From a virus, in the IMG/VR virus record IMGVR_UViG_3300018481_000010, positions 1-48,759 of that record: DNA of 48,759 bases, one strand, 5' to 3'. A program made the translations under genes and the position numbers. A model generated the notes under the pieces. That model searched no databases. It had not been told where the DNA came from and worked only from the letters and a program-made list of their open reading frames with translations. Shown here piece by piece: positions 30,871 to 41,908 of the stretch; positions within the stretch are counted from its first letter, which is position 1; every line of letters begins with the position of its first letter.

Positions 30871-31010
30871 GCGATCCGCCAGATGATCAACCCGATACCG
30901 ATGGAGATGACGGCCCAGTCGGTCAGGTTCCGACCCTGATGCGTGGCCTCATCGACGGCCGCAAGGACCACCCCGACGATGAGCAGGACGAGGATGATGA
31001 CGGACAGCAT
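30867..31010 (-). CDS. Tiny two-pass membrane protein (holin candidate, 47 aa)
   Basis: ATG 31010 lies five bases after AGGAGGA, the best ribosome-binding site in the lysis region. Two hydrophobic segments (LSVIILVLLIVGVVLAAV and WAVISIGIGLIIWRIA) flank a short polar loop (DEATHQGRNLTD). It is directly downstream of the tail-fibre gene and upstream of the peptidase, a usual holin place. Confidence 0.68.
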   Translation of the reverse strand: MLSVIILVLLIVGVVLAAVDEATHQGRNLTDWAVISIGIGLIIWRIA

Positions 31011-31019
31011 GGCTTCCTC

Positions 31020-34000
31020 CTACGACAGGACTGGCAGGTAGTGTTCGGTCACGATGATGACGCCCGGTCCCCCGGCACCACCAGCCTTGGCAGCCTGACT
31101 GGCCGTGGAGGATGAGCCACCGCCGCCGCCACCGTAGTTCCCGCCCGCGTCCCCGACGGCGATGTTGCCCCACTTGCCGCCACCGCCCAGCACGCTCGCG
31201 CCGCCCGTGCCAGACGAATAGCGGATCGCGTTGTTGACGCCACCACCGCCACCGCCCTGCCCATCGGCGCTGACCTCGGCCACGCCGTTGGTCCCACCAC
31301 CGCTCCCCGGCGTGGACAGGGACGATCCCGACGAGAGTTTCGTCCCGACGGCACCGCCGTTCCCACCGAAGGCTTGCAGTACCGTGGCCCCGTTGGAGAA
31401 CGCCGACGTTGACCCACCGTTGCCACCAGCCCCGGCCACGCCCGTCCCGCCAGCCCCGACGATGACGCTACAGGAGGAGGCGAGGGACGCCGCCGTGAAC
31501 AGGTGGCGACAGTAGCCGCCACCACCACCACCGGCACCCGACCCAGTCTCAGCCGCGACCGTAGCGGGAACCCCGCCGCCCGCTCCACCTCCACCCACCA
31601 CCTCGACCACGATGTGCGACAGACCGGCGGGCTTCGACCACGTCCCGCCCGCCGTGCCGTACACGCGTACGACCGGCACGGGCTGGCTGATCGTGGGCAG
31701 GCCACCACCGGCATGGCTGTGCAGCGTGGTCGGCGTGCCGTCGGTCAGGTCCGTCCAGTTGGCGTCGGCCTCGCGCACGTAGCCCGTGTGCGGGTCAGCC
31801 GCCGCTTCGTGAGCGGACAGGTCGGGGATCGCAGGCTGACCCGTCAGGGATGAGTACGCGATCTGCCCTGCTTGCAGGCCCGTGGTCGCATGGGTGTGGT
31901 CGGCGCTCTCCAGCCTGTACCCGGTGTGCGGATCAGCCGCCGCCACGTGGCCTGCGAGATCGGGGATCGCAGGCGTACCGGTGATCGCCGAGTACGCGAT
32001 GGTCCCACCCTGCAAGCCCGTGGTGGCATGGCTGTGATCCGCCGACTCCAGTCGGTAGCCCGTGTGCGGATCAGCAGCAGCAGCGTGGGCCGTGACCGGA
32101 TCGGCAGGCATCGCGTGCTTGTGGTCGTTCTTCGACCACGTCGTGGCCGCGCCACCGGCAGCAGCATCACCGAACGCCTGCGTCGAGGGCGTCGAGCCAG
32201 CAGCCGGGATGGCGGGCGGGCCTGTCAGCGAGGAGTACGCGATCTGCCCACCCTGCAACCCGGTGGTCGCATGGGTGTGGTCGGCAGACTCCAGCCGGTA
32301 CCCGGCGTGCGGATCGGCCAGCCCCGCATGCGCCACGACGGCTGCGGTCGGGGCATCACCCAGCGCGACGGTCGCGGAGGTCGTGCCGGTCGGCAGTTGG
32401 GCGAGCGGGACCTTGGTGGTGGCATCGAGGCTCGCGTAGCCCGACGCCGCACCCTTCTCGGACTCCTTCTGGTAGCCGGTGTGCGGATCGGCAGCAGCAG
32501 CGTGGGCGGCGGTCGTCCCGGCTGGCTCCGCACCGATGGCCGCGTTGACGTTGACCGCGTCGATGTAGTTGAGGGCACCGCCCAGATAGGTGGCGAAGTC
32601 CCCGTCGGTCGCGCCCGGCGGAACACCGGCAGCCGGGCCGGGGATGCCCTGTGGCCCGATGGGTCCCTGCGGTCCGGGGTCGCCCTGCGGACCGGCCGGA
32701 CCGGTCGATCCGGTGGCCCCGGTCGGACCCGTCGGACCCGGCACGGTGCTGTCGGCACCAGCCGGACCCGTGTTGCCGGTGTCGCCCTTGATCCCTTGGA
32801 TGCCCTGCGGTCCCTGCGACCCCGTGGCACCCGTCGTTCCGGTGTCTCCCTTGACCCCCTGCGGCCCCTGTGGCCCCGTAGGGCCGGGGACGGTGCTGTC
32901 CGCACCGGCAGGGCCGGTCGGTCCTGTCGCGCCCGTAGCGCCCGTCGTACCGGCGGGTCCCGTGTCACCCGTGTCGCCTTTGACGCCCTGCGGACCCTGA
33001 GAACCGGTGGCCCCGGTCGGCCCCGTGTTGCCGGTGTCACCCTTGATGCCTTGCGGACCCTGCGATCCGGTGGCACCAGCCGGTCCCTGCGGGCCGGGGA
33101 CCGTCGAGTCGGCCCCGGCAGGACCCGTCGGGCCAGCCGGTCCCGTGGCACCGGTCGCACCGGCAGGACCCGGCACCGTCGAGGCGGCTCCGGTCGGACC
33201 GGCCGGTCCTTGCGGACCTTCGGGACCGGGCGGCCCCTGCGGACCGGGGGCACCGCCGCCGAACGGTGCGCCGTTGACCCAGATGACGCCAAACTCGGGC
33301 GAGGTCAGTTCGGTGTCGCCGCCAAGGACGAGGCCCTGATCCCCGCCCTCGACCACGTCACGAGCGCCACCGTCCGTGCCCCGATAACGGAGGACGCCGC
33401 CCTTGGAGCCGTCGATCTGGACCCCGCCCGCATCCACGATGGACGCACCAAGGGCACCCGGCGACCAAGCCGTCGCGACCGACGACTCCTCCAACTTGAC
33501 GGCATCGAACCACGCCTTCGATCCGGCCACGCCCCCGGCCTTGAGCGCCACCCAGACGACGATGTCCGCTTCCCCGACCTGATAGATCGGGGAGCGGTAG
33601 CGGTTCACGTCGTACTGGACGTTGTAGAAGAGGGTGTCCTCCTCCAACTCCTTGGTGACGATGTCCTCGCCAGCCGAGTTCTTGACCGGCAGCCCGTCCT
33701 CGCCCACCAACTGGAGTTGGGCACCCGAGTCGCCCTGTGACTTCATCAGCCCGGTGAGGATGTAGGTGCGGCCACCGCGCAGCCGGACGGGCATCGAGTA
33801 CAGGAGGAACGGACCCGATCCGGTCACGTTGCAGCGCGCCGACCGCGATCCGTACACGTACTCGCTGGTGTCGGCCGCCCACGGTGGTGCCATGGGGGTC
33901 TGGGCCACGAGCGGGGTCGCGTCCGGCAGCGAGGCGAGGTTCATCCCCCACTTGTCGAGTTTCGGGGACGCCCCGGTACCCGACTGGATCGTGACCTTGT

Positions 34001-35381
34001 CGAGCGTCGGCCCTGCGCTGGCGCTGGGCAGGAACCACGCCCGCCAGAACAGGTAGCGGGCGAGCGGCACGCTGCCGATCTCATCGACCCACGCCGTCGG
34101 TGCGGCAGCAGCCGTCGCGTTCGACCCGTACTGCATCTTGAGGGTCGTGTCGGCGGGCTGGGTGGCCGGAAGGATGCTCGCCGACAGCCACTCGTCGGGT
34201 GCCGTGGTCAGGTCCCGGCGATGGGTGGTCAGGCCGTAGCGGGGAGTGAATGCCTGCGTGTCGCTGACGTTGACCCCGGTCCCGCCGATGGTGTCACGGA
34301 CCTCGACCGCGACCGTGACCGGAACGCCGTCGGTCAGGTTCAGCGAGGACAGCACGTGCGTGGTGGCCGTGCCCGCCAGCCAGCCCGAGTCGTACACGGG
34401 CGAGGCACACGACACCCGGTACTCGGCCTGCACGATGGCCGTCGCCGTCCACGACACCGACAGGCGCGGGGCACCGTTGTCGAACACCATCCGCCGGGTG
34501 CTGCCCAGCACGACCGATGCGACCACGCCGACCGTGAACAGCCGCGAGGTGGAGTACAGGCTGTTGCCCTGCGCGTTGCTGGTGCGGACCTTCCACGAGT
34601 AGGTGAAGCCAGCGGGCAGCGGGGTGGGCTGGACGAGGGAGTTGCCCGCTCCCGTGACGTGGTAGGTCCCGACGTGGGTCGGCCCGGGGTTCTCCCACAC
34701 GTCCACGTCGGCCCCGGTCTGGGCACCGTCCGTGGCGTCATGGGTCCACGAGTAGGTCGGGGTGGTGGACTGGTTGATGGCACCGGCAGCCGGGGCGACC
34801 AGCGCAGGGGCATCGGGGACCGTCTTCTCCTCGTAGACGATCTCCAGATACGGCTCGTAACCCGCCTTCTCGCCGGACCAGATTTCCGTGTAGTCGCTGG
34901 CCGTGATCTGATCGAACACCCAGACGAGGCGCGAGGCGCTAGCGTCCCAGTACGACCGCAGGGCGGCCGTGACGACGACGACCTTCTTGGCGTTGGCCGT
35001 GGACCCCGACGCGAACGACGCCTGATCGGTCGAGGTCGGGATGATGTCGTCCCACTGGCTGGTGTTGGCCGACGAGAACCCGCTGTTGCAGTTCTGGGTG
35101 CCCGATGCCGCCAGCCACGGAGCGCCCGCCGCCATCCGGCGCACGTAGATGTCGCTGCTGGCTGGCCCGACGTGGGCGTGGTCGCTGATCCAGAACACCA
35201 ACTTGCCGCTGGTGATCGACTTCCAGTCCTGCCAGCCGACGGGCGGGGTGAACCGCACGGCGCTGCGGTAGCGGGTGCCCGACCACGTCCCGACCGGGAG
35301 GTGCGGTCCCAGCCCGGCGGCGTACGCCGGGGACTGCATCGCAGCGAGGTCGCCGCCGACGGGGACGTTGATCGTGGGCAT
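31020..35381 (-). CDS. Large tail fibre with collagen-like repeats and Gly-rich tip (1453 aa)
   Basis: ATG 35381 overlaps the previous stop and is preferred over a longer frame. The N-terminal 190 residues resemble a DNRLRE-type jelly roll, then Fn3-like domains (about 200-440), a carbohydrate-binding-module-like region (about 500-635), a collagen-like Gly-X-Y tract (about 710-915, [14 protein letters not shown]), and four or five repeats of about 43 residues carrying [19 protein letters not shown] (about 1000-1215). A glycine-rich C-terminal domain (about 1235-1453) begins GGTWSKPAG. Such fibres are trimers that bind host surface sugars, and the glycine-rich tip is the probable receptor-binding part. 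TAG stop. Confidence 0.85.
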   Translation of the reverse strand: MPTINVPVGGDLAAMQSPAYAAGLGPHLPVGTWSGTRYRSAVRFTPPVGWQDWKSITSGKLVFWISDHAHVGPASSDIYVRRMAAGAPWLAASGTQNCNSGFSSANTSQWDDIIPTSTDQASFASGSTANAKKVVVVTAALRSYWDASASRLVWVFDQITASDYTEIWSGEKAGYEPYLEIVYEEKTVPDAPALVAPAAGAINQSTTPTYSWTHDATDGAQTGADVDVWENPGPTHVGTYHVTGAGNSLVQPTPLPAGFTYSWKVRTSNAQGNSLYSTSRLFTVGVVASVVLGSTRRMVFDNGAPRLSVSWTATAIVQAEYRVSCASPVYDSGWLAGTATTHVLSSLNLTDGVPVTVAVEVRDTIGGTGVNVSDTQAFTPRYGLTTHRRDLTTAPDEWLSASILPATQPADTTLKMQYGSNATAAAAPTAWVDEIGSVPLARYLFWRAWFLPSASAGPTLDKVTIQSGTGASPKLDKWGMNLASLPDATPLVAQTPMAPPWAADTSEYVYGSRSARCNVTGSGPFLLYSMPVRLRGGRTYILTGLMKSQGDSGAQLQLVGEDGLPVKNSAGEDIVTKELEEDTLFYNVQYDVNRYRSPIYQVGEADIVVWVALKAGGVAGSKAWFDAVKLEESSVATAWSPGALGASIVDAGGVQIDGSKGGVLRYRGTDGGARDVVEGGDQGLVLGGDTELTSPEFGVIWVNGAPFGGGAPGPQGPPGPEGPQGPAGPTGAASTVPGPAGATGATGPAGPTGPAGADSTVPGPQGPAGATGSQGPQGIKGDTGNTGPTGATGSQGPQGVKGDTGDTGPAGTTGATGATGPTGPAGADSTVPGPTGPQGPQGVKGDTGTTGATGSQGPQGIQGIKGDTGNTGPAGADSTVPGPTGPTGATGSTGPAGPQGDPGPQGPIGPQGIPGPAAGVPPGATDGDFATYLGGALNYIDAVNVNAAIGAEPAGTTAAHAAAADPHTGYQKESEKGAASGYASLDATTKVPLAQLPTGTTSATVALGDAPTAAVVAHAGLADPHAGYRLESADHTHATTGLQGGQIAYSSLTGPPAIPAAGSTPSTQAFGDAAAGGAATTWSKNDHKHAMPADPVTAHAAAADPHTGYRLESADHSHATTGLQGGTIAYSAITGTPAIPDLAGHVAAADPHTGYRLESADHTHATTGLQAGQIAYSSLTGQPAIPDLSAHEAAADPHTGYVREADANWTDLTDGTPTTLHSHAGGGLPTISQPVPVVRVYGTAGGTWSKPAGLSHIVVEVVGGGGAGGGVPATVAAETGSGAGGGGGGYCRHLFTAASLASSCSVIVGAGGTGVAGAGGNGGSTSAFSNGATVLQAFGGNGGAVGTKLSSGSSLSTPGSGGGTNGVAEVSADGQGGGGGGVNNAIRYSSGTGGASVLGGGGKWGNIAVGDAGGNYGGGGGGSSSTASQAAKAGGAGGPGVIIVTEHYLPVLS

Positions 35382-38300
35382 CAGGTCACGCTCGTCATCG
35401 ACAGCACGCTCGTGCCGACGGTGATGTTGATGTCGGTGCCCTGACGGGACCCGGCAGCGTTCCAGTCGAGGTTCGTGTCCCACCCGCTGTTCTTGAGGGT
35501 CACGAGTTCGAAGTCGCCCATCTCAAAGGACGAGTTCTGGATCAGGTTGTGCCCGCCGCGCATCGAGCCGAATGTGATCGAGGCAGCGTCGATCCCCTGC
35601 GGGGTCAGCCGCACCGACTCCCACGCGATGGACTCACCCGTGACCGGGTCCTTCTGCGTCCAGTCGTTCCAGATCGAGAGGCCCGCGTTGGTGATGACCA
35701 ACTTGTAGTCCGAGTTGTCGGGGTCCATGACCTCGATGCCCTCGGTGCCCCATCGACCCACGAGCGTGCCGTCGGCGTCGTAGACCTCGATCCGGGGCGG
35801 GCCTGCCTCGGCCTGCTCCTTCTCCTCGTCGGTGAGGAGCGGTGCGTTGCCGACCCGCAGGGTGCCCGACGTGATCCACGTGGCGTTGATCTCGCCTGCG
35901 AACAGGTCTTCGATCATCGCCTCGGTCCAGAGCAGCGTGTCGGCGGGCAGGGCGCTGGGCAGGCCGACCAGCGTGACCCCATCGGCATCCTTGGTGACCC
36001 AGCCCATCTCGTCGTTGTCGGCGACCTTCACGTCCACCGTGATCGGGTTGCCCTCGCCGTCGAGGGTGCCGGTGTCGTGCTTGGTGTTGCCCGACCAGTC
36101 CACCGACCGCAGGCGCACGTCGATGGCCTTCGGGTCACGCCCGTCACCGTTCGCGAGGCCGGTCAGCACGACCAGCGTGGCGGCCGTGTGGATGCTGACC
36201 CACTCGGGGGCCGCAGGGTACGGGGGCAGCGCGGGCTGTGCCTCGATGGGCGGGTCGGCATCGGGATCGGCGATGATCTCGGGTGCCCCGGCGAAGGCCG
36301 CTCGCCGGTACTGGACCTCGGTGTACGCGAAGTCGTCGGCGTTGATGGGGTTCCAGCGCAGCCCGACCGTCGCCATGCCCGATGCGATCACGACACCGTC
36401 GGGCCTCGGCGGTGCCTTGTCGTCGGCGGCCGACGTGACCGTGACCTCATCGGACCAGTCGGAGCGGTTGCCCGACACGTCGATGGCCGCGACCCGCAGG
36501 TGGTACGGGGTGGCGCTGACCACCGGGACGTGGACGATGATCGTGTCACTGCCGTCGGCGTCGGCCGACATGGCGACCCGCTGCTGCGCCCTCGTCCAGT
36601 CGGCCGTGGGCGGATCGCCTGCCGTGTAGCGCGTGGACTGGAGGACGAACTCGGCAAGGTCGGCAAGGTCGTCGGCGGCAGGCGGGACGTAGCCGACCGT
36701 CGCGAACAGGCCCGTCAGCGAGGAGCCGTCCTCCTGCACGACCAGTTCACTGGACGCGCTCTTGATGACCGGGACCGGGGGCGGCTCCGTGTCCCCGGTG
36801 GGCGGCGGGATGTCCTCGGCCGAGATCGGGCAGTAGACCTCGTGGTAGGTGTTGAAGTCCGGGTTGGGGTTCTCACCGGGGTCACCGGGCGGGTCGAACA
36901 GTTCCTGATCGAGTTCGTAGATGCAGCCCGAGTTGAGGTCTTGGTACGTGGCCGCGAGGACCGGGTCGGTGTCGAGCGGCAGGCCGCTGGGCGGGGCATC
37001 GGGCGTGCCCGACTGGTAGACCACGTCGGCGAAGTACGTGACGGTGGCCGATCCAGACGCCGGGAAGTTCGCCACCCCGGCGAGGTCATAGACGCCTTGG
37101 TTCCACACGAGGTTGGTGCTGCCGACGACGGCTGACGCATTGCCGTGGATGCGGGTGCCGCCCGGCCCCAGCGGATAGGCGTAGGCGATCCGGTAGAACG
37201 TGCCAGCCGTGACCGGGAACGGGGTGGGCAGCGGGACCGTGACCCAGCGGGTGGTGCCGGGAGTCTCCGTGGAGTTGACGGTCAGCAGCAGGGTGCCCGT
37301 ATCCGACCACAGGGTGAACGGACGGGTGGTGAGCGTGCAGTCGCCCGCGATGTACGCACGGAAGGCCGTGATCTGGCCGTCGGCCAGCACTTGGAACCGC
37401 TCGCCCAGCGTGTACGAGCCGTCATTGTTGGTCCCGGCGATGGGCGGGGTGCCCGCCACCTGCATCTGCTCTTCCGGCCCCAAGACCAGTGGCGTGATGG
37501 ACGCGGCCATCAGGGCACCGGGTTCGGGTGTCGCGATGGGCGGTTCACCGTGGGCGACCGGGACGCCGTGCCCGGTCTGGAACTCGATGGGCACGCCGGG
37601 GTAGGCCGACCGGATCAGGTCGGGATCGGGCGGGGTCGAGGTCTGCTTGGGCGAGATCGTGAGCGTGAGGTCGGTGTGCCCGTCGGGGTCGTACCGCCAC
37701 TCCACCCCAAGGATCGTCCACATCCCGCCGCTGCCGTAGAGCGCCGTGTCCACGACCCCGCGCTTGATGTCGATGGCGATCCGGTCACCAAGGTCCCAAC
37801 CGTCGAACGGCTGGAGGCTGTCGGCCTTGATCGCGAGCGCCATCCGCTTGCCGACCTTGGACAGTTCGGCCGTCGCCTCGGCCGCGCGTCGGTTGAGGTC
37901 GGCCTGATCGATGATGTCCTGATAGAAGCGGGTCTTGACCCGGCGGCCCCACTTCGCCTCGGGCAGCAGCACCTTGCCGCTGGCGCGGTAGACCTTGACC
38001 TCGCCCCGCTTCTGGCCGATGGCGAGCACCTGCGTCCCGAAGTCGCCCAGCGCGATGACCTGAAAGTCGTTGAGCAGGCCGCCGTACTCCAGCCGGATGT
38101 TCTTGCGGTCCTTGCCCCAGTTGTCCACCAGCGCCCATTCGAACGTCTTGTAGTCGTCGGTCAGGGCACGGTCCCAGAACCTGATCTGCGCCCCGGTGCC
38201 CTGCTTGTGCGAGTCGAGCAGGCCCAAGATGAACGGCAGCGCCTCGCTGTACGTCGAGTAGATCGTGACCTTCTCGGTCAGCGCGGCGAACCGGGTCGGT

Positions 38301-40183
38301 GGCGCGATGGCGATGAACGCGACCGGGCTGTTGGGGACCTTGTTCTTGTGGTGGAGCAACTGGTCCTTGATGACCGTGTCGATGCTCTGGTTGATGTACT
38401 TGGACCCGCCCCCGCCCGCGTTGTCGGCGGCCTTCTCGGCGTTCTTGGGATCGAACCGCTCGTCCACCGCCGTCTGGAGCAGGCCCAGATAGTCGGTGCC
38501 GTAGAACGTGACCGTGTCGGGGTCGGCGTCGAAGTCGGTGATCAGGCCACTGAAGATCGAGCGGTAGCGGTCGCCGTAGTACTGCTGGACTTGGTAGTGG
38601 ACCTGATGTGGCTCGATGGCCGGGCAGTACGGGTGGAGGGCGGGGAGGCTGAAGTACATCTCGCCGCCACCGTTGAGGTAGCGGGTGGCCCCAAGGTTGA
38701 TCGGGTCATCGACGTAGCCGATCAGGGTCCCCGGTCCCCGGCTGGTGCCCATGTTGAACAGGGCGATCCTCGCCGGGGCGAGGCGGTTCATCTGGGTGGT
38801 TTCCAGATCGGGCGCGCCGGGGTCCAGTTCGTACGCCTCGGTCAGGGTGAAGGCATCCTCGGACCATGCGAGCGACCACGCGAGGGTCGAGTCCTGCACC
38901 CGGATGCGGTACGTGTAGTTGCCCGCCGGGATCGGCCGACCGGCGTACTGGCGGCTGATCAGGGCCGGGACGGCATTGATCTCGTCGGCGTTGGCGCTGA
39001 TCTCGCCCGTGTCCCAGACGTTCCGGTCGGGGTTGTTCCAGTCCAGCCCGGTCGTGGGCTGCATCTGGATGTGGAACTGGTAGAGCGGGTTGCTCTCAGG
39101 GTCGCTGTACGTCCCGCCGAAGTGGACGGAGGCGAGGTCGGGGATGCTGCCAAGGTTCGTTGCCGTTACGGAAGGCGGGAGGCTGTTGAGTCGCAGGGCG
39201 CGACGAGCCGACCATGTTCCCCAGTCCCCGACGTTCGCCTTCGTCCGGGCCTGCCACTCGTAGGCGGTGTCGAACTTGAGGGCCTTCCCCGTGAGTGAAA
39301 TCGGGACGACGAAGCGGCCCGTCGCTGTCTCGTCGGAACTTGCCCGCTGATAGGACGTATCGCCCTTCGGCCAGACCTCGGTCGATGTCGTCCCCTGCCA
39401 TACCTTGATCTCCCGTGAGTCCATGGGGTCGAAGTCGGGGTCGCTGTGCTGCCCTTCGAACGACTGGCTGAAGGACACGCCCGTGGTGGCCGGGGCCAGC
39501 AGGGTGGGCGCATCGGGGTTGAGGTTCTTGGGTTCGAACGTGACCCGAAGGAGCGGCCGGTTGTTGGCTGCGACGTTCGGGTCACCCGAGTACCCGACAC
39601 CACGCTGGGCGGTGCTGCGCTCCTCCTCCGGTGCCCTGATGACGAAGCCGTAGTTGGCTGCGCCCAGTCCGGCCCCGATCCCGGTGACCTTGATCGACTT
39701 GGGCACGACGGGCCGGACCTGCGCGGTCACGTCCACCCACACGAACACGGCGTCCTGTGGCTTGCCCGTCAGCGAGTTGATGGGGAAGTCAGCGCCCTTG
39801 GGCTTGCCCGCGATGGTCGGCCACGCGTAGTCGCCGCTGACCCACGTGTCCTCGTTCGCGGCACCGGCATCGGCAACGGCGAAACCAGAGGTCAGGCGGT
39901 CGAACCAGAGCCTCGGCTTGCCCCCGACAGTCTCGTGGCCCGCGACGTTGGTCGCGGTACGGAAGCCGAACTCGATCTTGGTGATCGAGGCCATCTTGTT
40001 CCACTCGACCGTGGGCATCGTGAACTGGAGCAGGGTGCGGTAGATGATCTGGTTGGGGCCGGACGCGCCGACCGGTCCGAAGATCAGGTGGCGCTCACCC
40101 GTGCAGCCCAGTTTCCCGTCGAGGTCACGCTGCCTGCGGACGACCAGCGACTTCGCGACGGTGAAGTCAACAGACTCGGCCAC
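35381..40183 (-). CDS. Large tail-tip hub and fibre protein (ReqiPepy6 Gp37-like core, 1600 aa)
   Basis: GTG 40183. Regions in order: DNRLRE-like domain (about 1-215), two Fn3-like domains (about 220-440), a hub region (about 465-870) with [20 protein letters not shown] and [20 protein letters not shown], resembling the Siphovirus ReqiPepy6 Gp37-like tail protein, a DUF4082-like domain (about 915-1060, [18 protein letters not shown]) and more Fn3-like domains. The end has [13 protein letters not shown], the opening strand of a carbohydrate-binding module that then breaks off. It probably forms the tail tip with the Dit-like protein and binds sugars. Assignment by sequence style and position. 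Confidence 0.78.
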   Translation of the reverse strand: MAESVDFTVAKSLVVRRQRDLDGKLGCTGERHLIFGPVGASGPNQIIYRTLLQFTMPTVEWNKMASITKIEFGFRTATNVAGHETVGGKPRLWFDRLTSGFAVADAGAANEDTWVSGDYAWPTIAGKPKGADFPINSLTGKPQDAVFVWVDVTAQVRPVVPKSIKVTGIGAGLGAANYGFVIRAPEEERSTAQRGVGYSGDPNVAANNRPLLRVTFEPKNLNPDAPTLLAPATTGVSFSQSFEGQHSDPDFDPMDSREIKVWQGTTSTEVWPKGDTSYQRASSDETATGRFVVPISLTGKALKFDTAYEWQARTKANVGDWGTWSARRALRLNSLPPSVTATNLGSIPDLASVHFGGTYSDPESNPLYQFHIQMQPTTGLDWNNPDRNVWDTGEISANADEINAVPALISRQYAGRPIPAGNYTYRIRVQDSTLAWSLAWSEDAFTLTEAYELDPGAPDLETTQMNRLAPARIALFNMGTSRGPGTLIGYVDDPINLGATRYLNGGGEMYFSLPALHPYCPAIEPHQVHYQVQQYYGDRYRSIFSGLITDFDADPDTVTFYGTDYLGLLQTAVDERFDPKNAEKAADNAGGGGSKYINQSIDTVIKDQLLHHKNKVPNSPVAFIAIAPPTRFAALTEKVTIYSTYSEALPFILGLLDSHKQGTGAQIRFWDRALTDDYKTFEWALVDNWGKDRKNIRLEYGGLLNDFQVIALGDFGTQVLAIGQKRGEVKVYRASGKVLLPEAKWGRRVKTRFYQDIIDQADLNRRAAEATAELSKVGKRMALAIKADSLQPFDGWDLGDRIAIDIKRGVVDTALYGSGGMWTILGVEWRYDPDGHTDLTLTISPKQTSTPPDPDLIRSAYPGVPIEFQTGHGVPVAHGEPPIATPEPGALMAASITPLVLGPEEQMQVAGTPPIAGTNNDGSYTLGERFQVLADGQITAFRAYIAGDCTLTTRPFTLWSDTGTLLLTVNSTETPGTTRWVTVPLPTPFPVTAGTFYRIAYAYPLGPGGTRIHGNASAVVGSTNLVWNQGVYDLAGVANFPASGSATVTYFADVVYQSGTPDAPPSGLPLDTDPVLAATYQDLNSGCIYELDQELFDPPGDPGENPNPDFNTYHEVYCPISAEDIPPPTGDTEPPPVPVIKSASSELVVQEDGSSLTGLFATVGYVPPAADDLADLAEFVLQSTRYTAGDPPTADWTRAQQRVAMSADADGSDTIIVHVPVVSATPYHLRVAAIDVSGNRSDWSDEVTVTSAADDKAPPRPDGVVIASGMATVGLRWNPINADDFAYTEVQYRRAAFAGAPEIIADPDADPPIEAQPALPPYPAAPEWVSIHTAATLVVLTGLANGDGRDPKAIDVRLRSVDWSGNTKHDTGTLDGEGNPITVDVKVADNDEMGWVTKDADGVTLVGLPSALPADTLLWTEAMIEDLFAGEINATWITSGTLRVGNAPLLTDEEKEQAEAGPPRIEVYDADGTLVGRWGTEGIEVMDPDNSDYKLVITNAGLSIWNDWTQKDPVTGESIAWESVRLTPQGIDAASITFGSMRGGHNLIQNSSFEMGDFELVTLKNSGWDTNLDWNAAGSRQGTDINITVGTSVLSMTSVT

Positions 40184-40184
40184 G

Positions 40185-41159
40185 TCAGGCGAACGCCTCG
40201 CTCCAGAACAGCCGCGACCCGCTGGCGAGGTCAGCCGTGTGGCTGTACTTGAACGTCGGCGAGCCGGGCGCGACCATCGGCTTGCGGTTGGCCTGCCCCA
40301 TGGTCACGAGGTCCATGCGGAGTACGAGCGGCGAGTTCTCGGGCGTGATGGACTGCGTCATCAGGACACGGTCGTCGCCGAACCAGCGGTAGATCGTGGG
40401 CGGCATGAGCGTGGTCCCATCGGACTGGAGCCGCTTGACCGTGATCGTCATGTCCACGCCGTTGAGGCCGGTCAGCCGGAAGTTCGCGTCGGCAGCCGGG
40501 GTCGCGGCCACGATCAACTGCATGTTCATCGGGGTTTCGTAGTCGCCCCGGTTGACGGCGATCCCGTCGGTCAGCGAGTTCTTGATGCCCAGCAGCGCGA
40601 AGGACTGCTCGGGCAGCACGTAGACCCTCGGGTCCTTGGCGATCAGGCGGGACGCCCATCCGGCCACAACGGCGCGCACCCCGGACTTGGCCGATCCGGG
40701 CACGCCATCGACCAGCCCCTTGTCGGCGAGCCGGTCCCGGTTGAGCGTGAACCGCAGCCCGGCCTCGGGGCGGGCCAGCAACTGGAGGTTGGTCACGCCC
40801 GTGGGGAAGTCCGAGTCGAGCGTCGGCTGGCTGAACGTGAGCGGCAGGAAGCCCCGGTCACCGGGCGACTCCTGATACGCGGCGGTCGGGCTGAACGCCG
40901 ACCGCATCAGGTGGAGCGTGTCGAACAGTTCGGCCAGCGTCGGCTCGTAGATGAAGCCGGACAACTCGATGATCCGGGGACCCAGATACACGTCGGACGC
41001 GTGGATGCCGTCGGCTGCCGCCCGCTTCTCGGTGTAGCCCACGGCCGTCACGCCCGAGTAGTCGGCGTTCTCGACCACGATGCCCTTGAGCATGCGGCCG
41101 TTCTCGGTCAGCGTGTTGACCTGCATGCCTCGATAGGCGATGGGCTTGCTCAAGTCCAT
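40185..41159 (-). CDS. Distal tail (Dit-like) protein (324 aa)
   Basis: ATG 41159, four bases after the connector stop, in a variant GTGACCGGATG junction. The sequence RIIELSGFIYEPTLAELFDT followed by LHLMRSAFSP is typical of the N-terminal belt domain of siphovirus distal tail proteins, and the later part is a beta-rich galectin-like region (TPMNMQLIVAATP, NFRLTGLNG). It would link tail tube or connector to the tip hub encoded next. Having a Dit without a tube gene nearby is odd. Confidence 0.68.
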   Translation of the reverse strand: MDLSKPIAYRGMQVNTLTENGRMLKGIVVENADYSGVTAVGYTEKRAAADGIHASDVYLGPRIIELSGFIYEPTLAELFDTLHLMRSAFSPTAAYQESPGDRGFLPLTFSQPTLDSDFPTGVTNLQLLARPEAGLRFTLNRDRLADKGLVDGVPGSAKSGVRAVVAGWASRLIAKDPRVYVLPEQSFALLGIKNSLTDGIAVNRGDYETPMNMQLIVAATPAADANFRLTGLNGVDMTITVKRLQSDGTTLMPPTIYRWFGDDRVLMTQSITPENSPLVLRMDLVTMGQANRKPMVAPGSPTFKYSHTADLASGSRLFWSEAFA

Positions 41160-41163
41160 CCGG

Positions 41164-41835
41164 TCACCAGTAGCGACGGACGGTTCGGATCAGGCCACGG
41201 TGGCGATCCCACTCCTGCTTGGCCCCGGCTGCCATCTGCATCATCTGGGTCGGGGACACGTCCGTGTTGTTGGTCTGGCCCTGCCACTGGGCGAACAGCG
41301 AGCGGTCGTGGGCCAGCGTGTCGAACCCCTGCGACCTCGCGTAGGCCCGGACGGAGTACTCCTCCTCGACGGACAGGGGAAGGTCGGTGTCAGGCGTGAC
41401 CGGATCGGGCATCGGACGGGCTGCGTAGCCGTGGATGCGGAGGCCGTAGGTCGCGGCGGGGAACTCGGCCAGCGCCCAGATCGGGAAGTCGATCCGGCCA
41501 CCGTCGGACGTGGGGTAGAAGTTGAACCCGCCCGACCCGACCCACCCGTCCACAGGCTCGTTGAGGTTCCAGACCCAGCCGTCCTCAAGCCGCCTGATCT
41601 CGACACGGTAGGGCAACTGGATGATCGTGGCGTACGAGAACTGGATGACCTTGCCGGTATCGACATCGGTCACGAGCGTGATGTCTTCGAACGTGTCGGT
41701 CGGAGCGACCCGGTTCAGGTCGGCGATCCCGCCACGGATGAAGTCCTGAACCTGTGCCGTCGAGAAGACGGCCTTGTCCTCGTCCGCGAGGTCGCGATAG
41801 ACGCCTGCTGTCAGGTCGTTCAGCGTCGTCGTCAT
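41164..41835 (-). CDS. Head-tail connector protein (223 aa)
   Basis: ATG 41835 behind GAGGGGA. The N-terminus (TLNDLTAGVYRDLADEDKA, FSTAQVQDFIRGGIADLNRV) is helical as in gp6/gp15-type adaptors, then a beta-rich middle and a C-terminal helix rich in Gln. It is placed between capsid and tail genes, where connector or tail-tube proteins bind the portal. It could also be the tail terminator or nozzle of a short tail. Confidence 0.7.
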   Translation of the reverse strand: MTTTLNDLTAGVYRDLADEDKAVFSTAQVQDFIRGGIADLNRVAPTDTFEDITLVTDVDTGKVIQFSYATIIQLPYRVEIRRLEDGWVWNLNEPVDGWVGSGGFNFYPTSDGGRIDFPIWALAEFPAATYGLRIHGYAARPMPDPVTPDTDLPLSVEEEYSVRAYARSQGFDTLAHDRSLFAQWQGQTNNTDVSPTQMMQMAAGAKQEWDRHRGLIRTVRRYW

Positions 41836-41855
41836 CGTGTCCCCTCAGAACGACG

Positions 41856-41885
41856 GGGGGCCGTGACCATCAGGCCACGGCCCCC
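41856..41885 (-). terminator. Hairpin after the major capsid gene
   Basis: Stem GGGGGCCGTG (41856-41865) / CACGGCCCCC (41876-41885) with a 10-base loop, in the 73-bp gap between capsid and connector genes. No T-tract follows on the minus strand. Such a hairpin often lets capsid mRNA accumulate above downstream tail mRNA. Confidence 0.72.
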
Positions 41886-41908
41886 ATCGTACTTCCCGTC
41901 TGGTGTGC

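Noticed and set aside
32640-33250. Regular short-period repeat as a CRISPR array
   Set aside because: The period is that of Gly-X-Y codons in the tail-fibre collagen-like tract and is fully coding; no repeat-spacer pattern exists.
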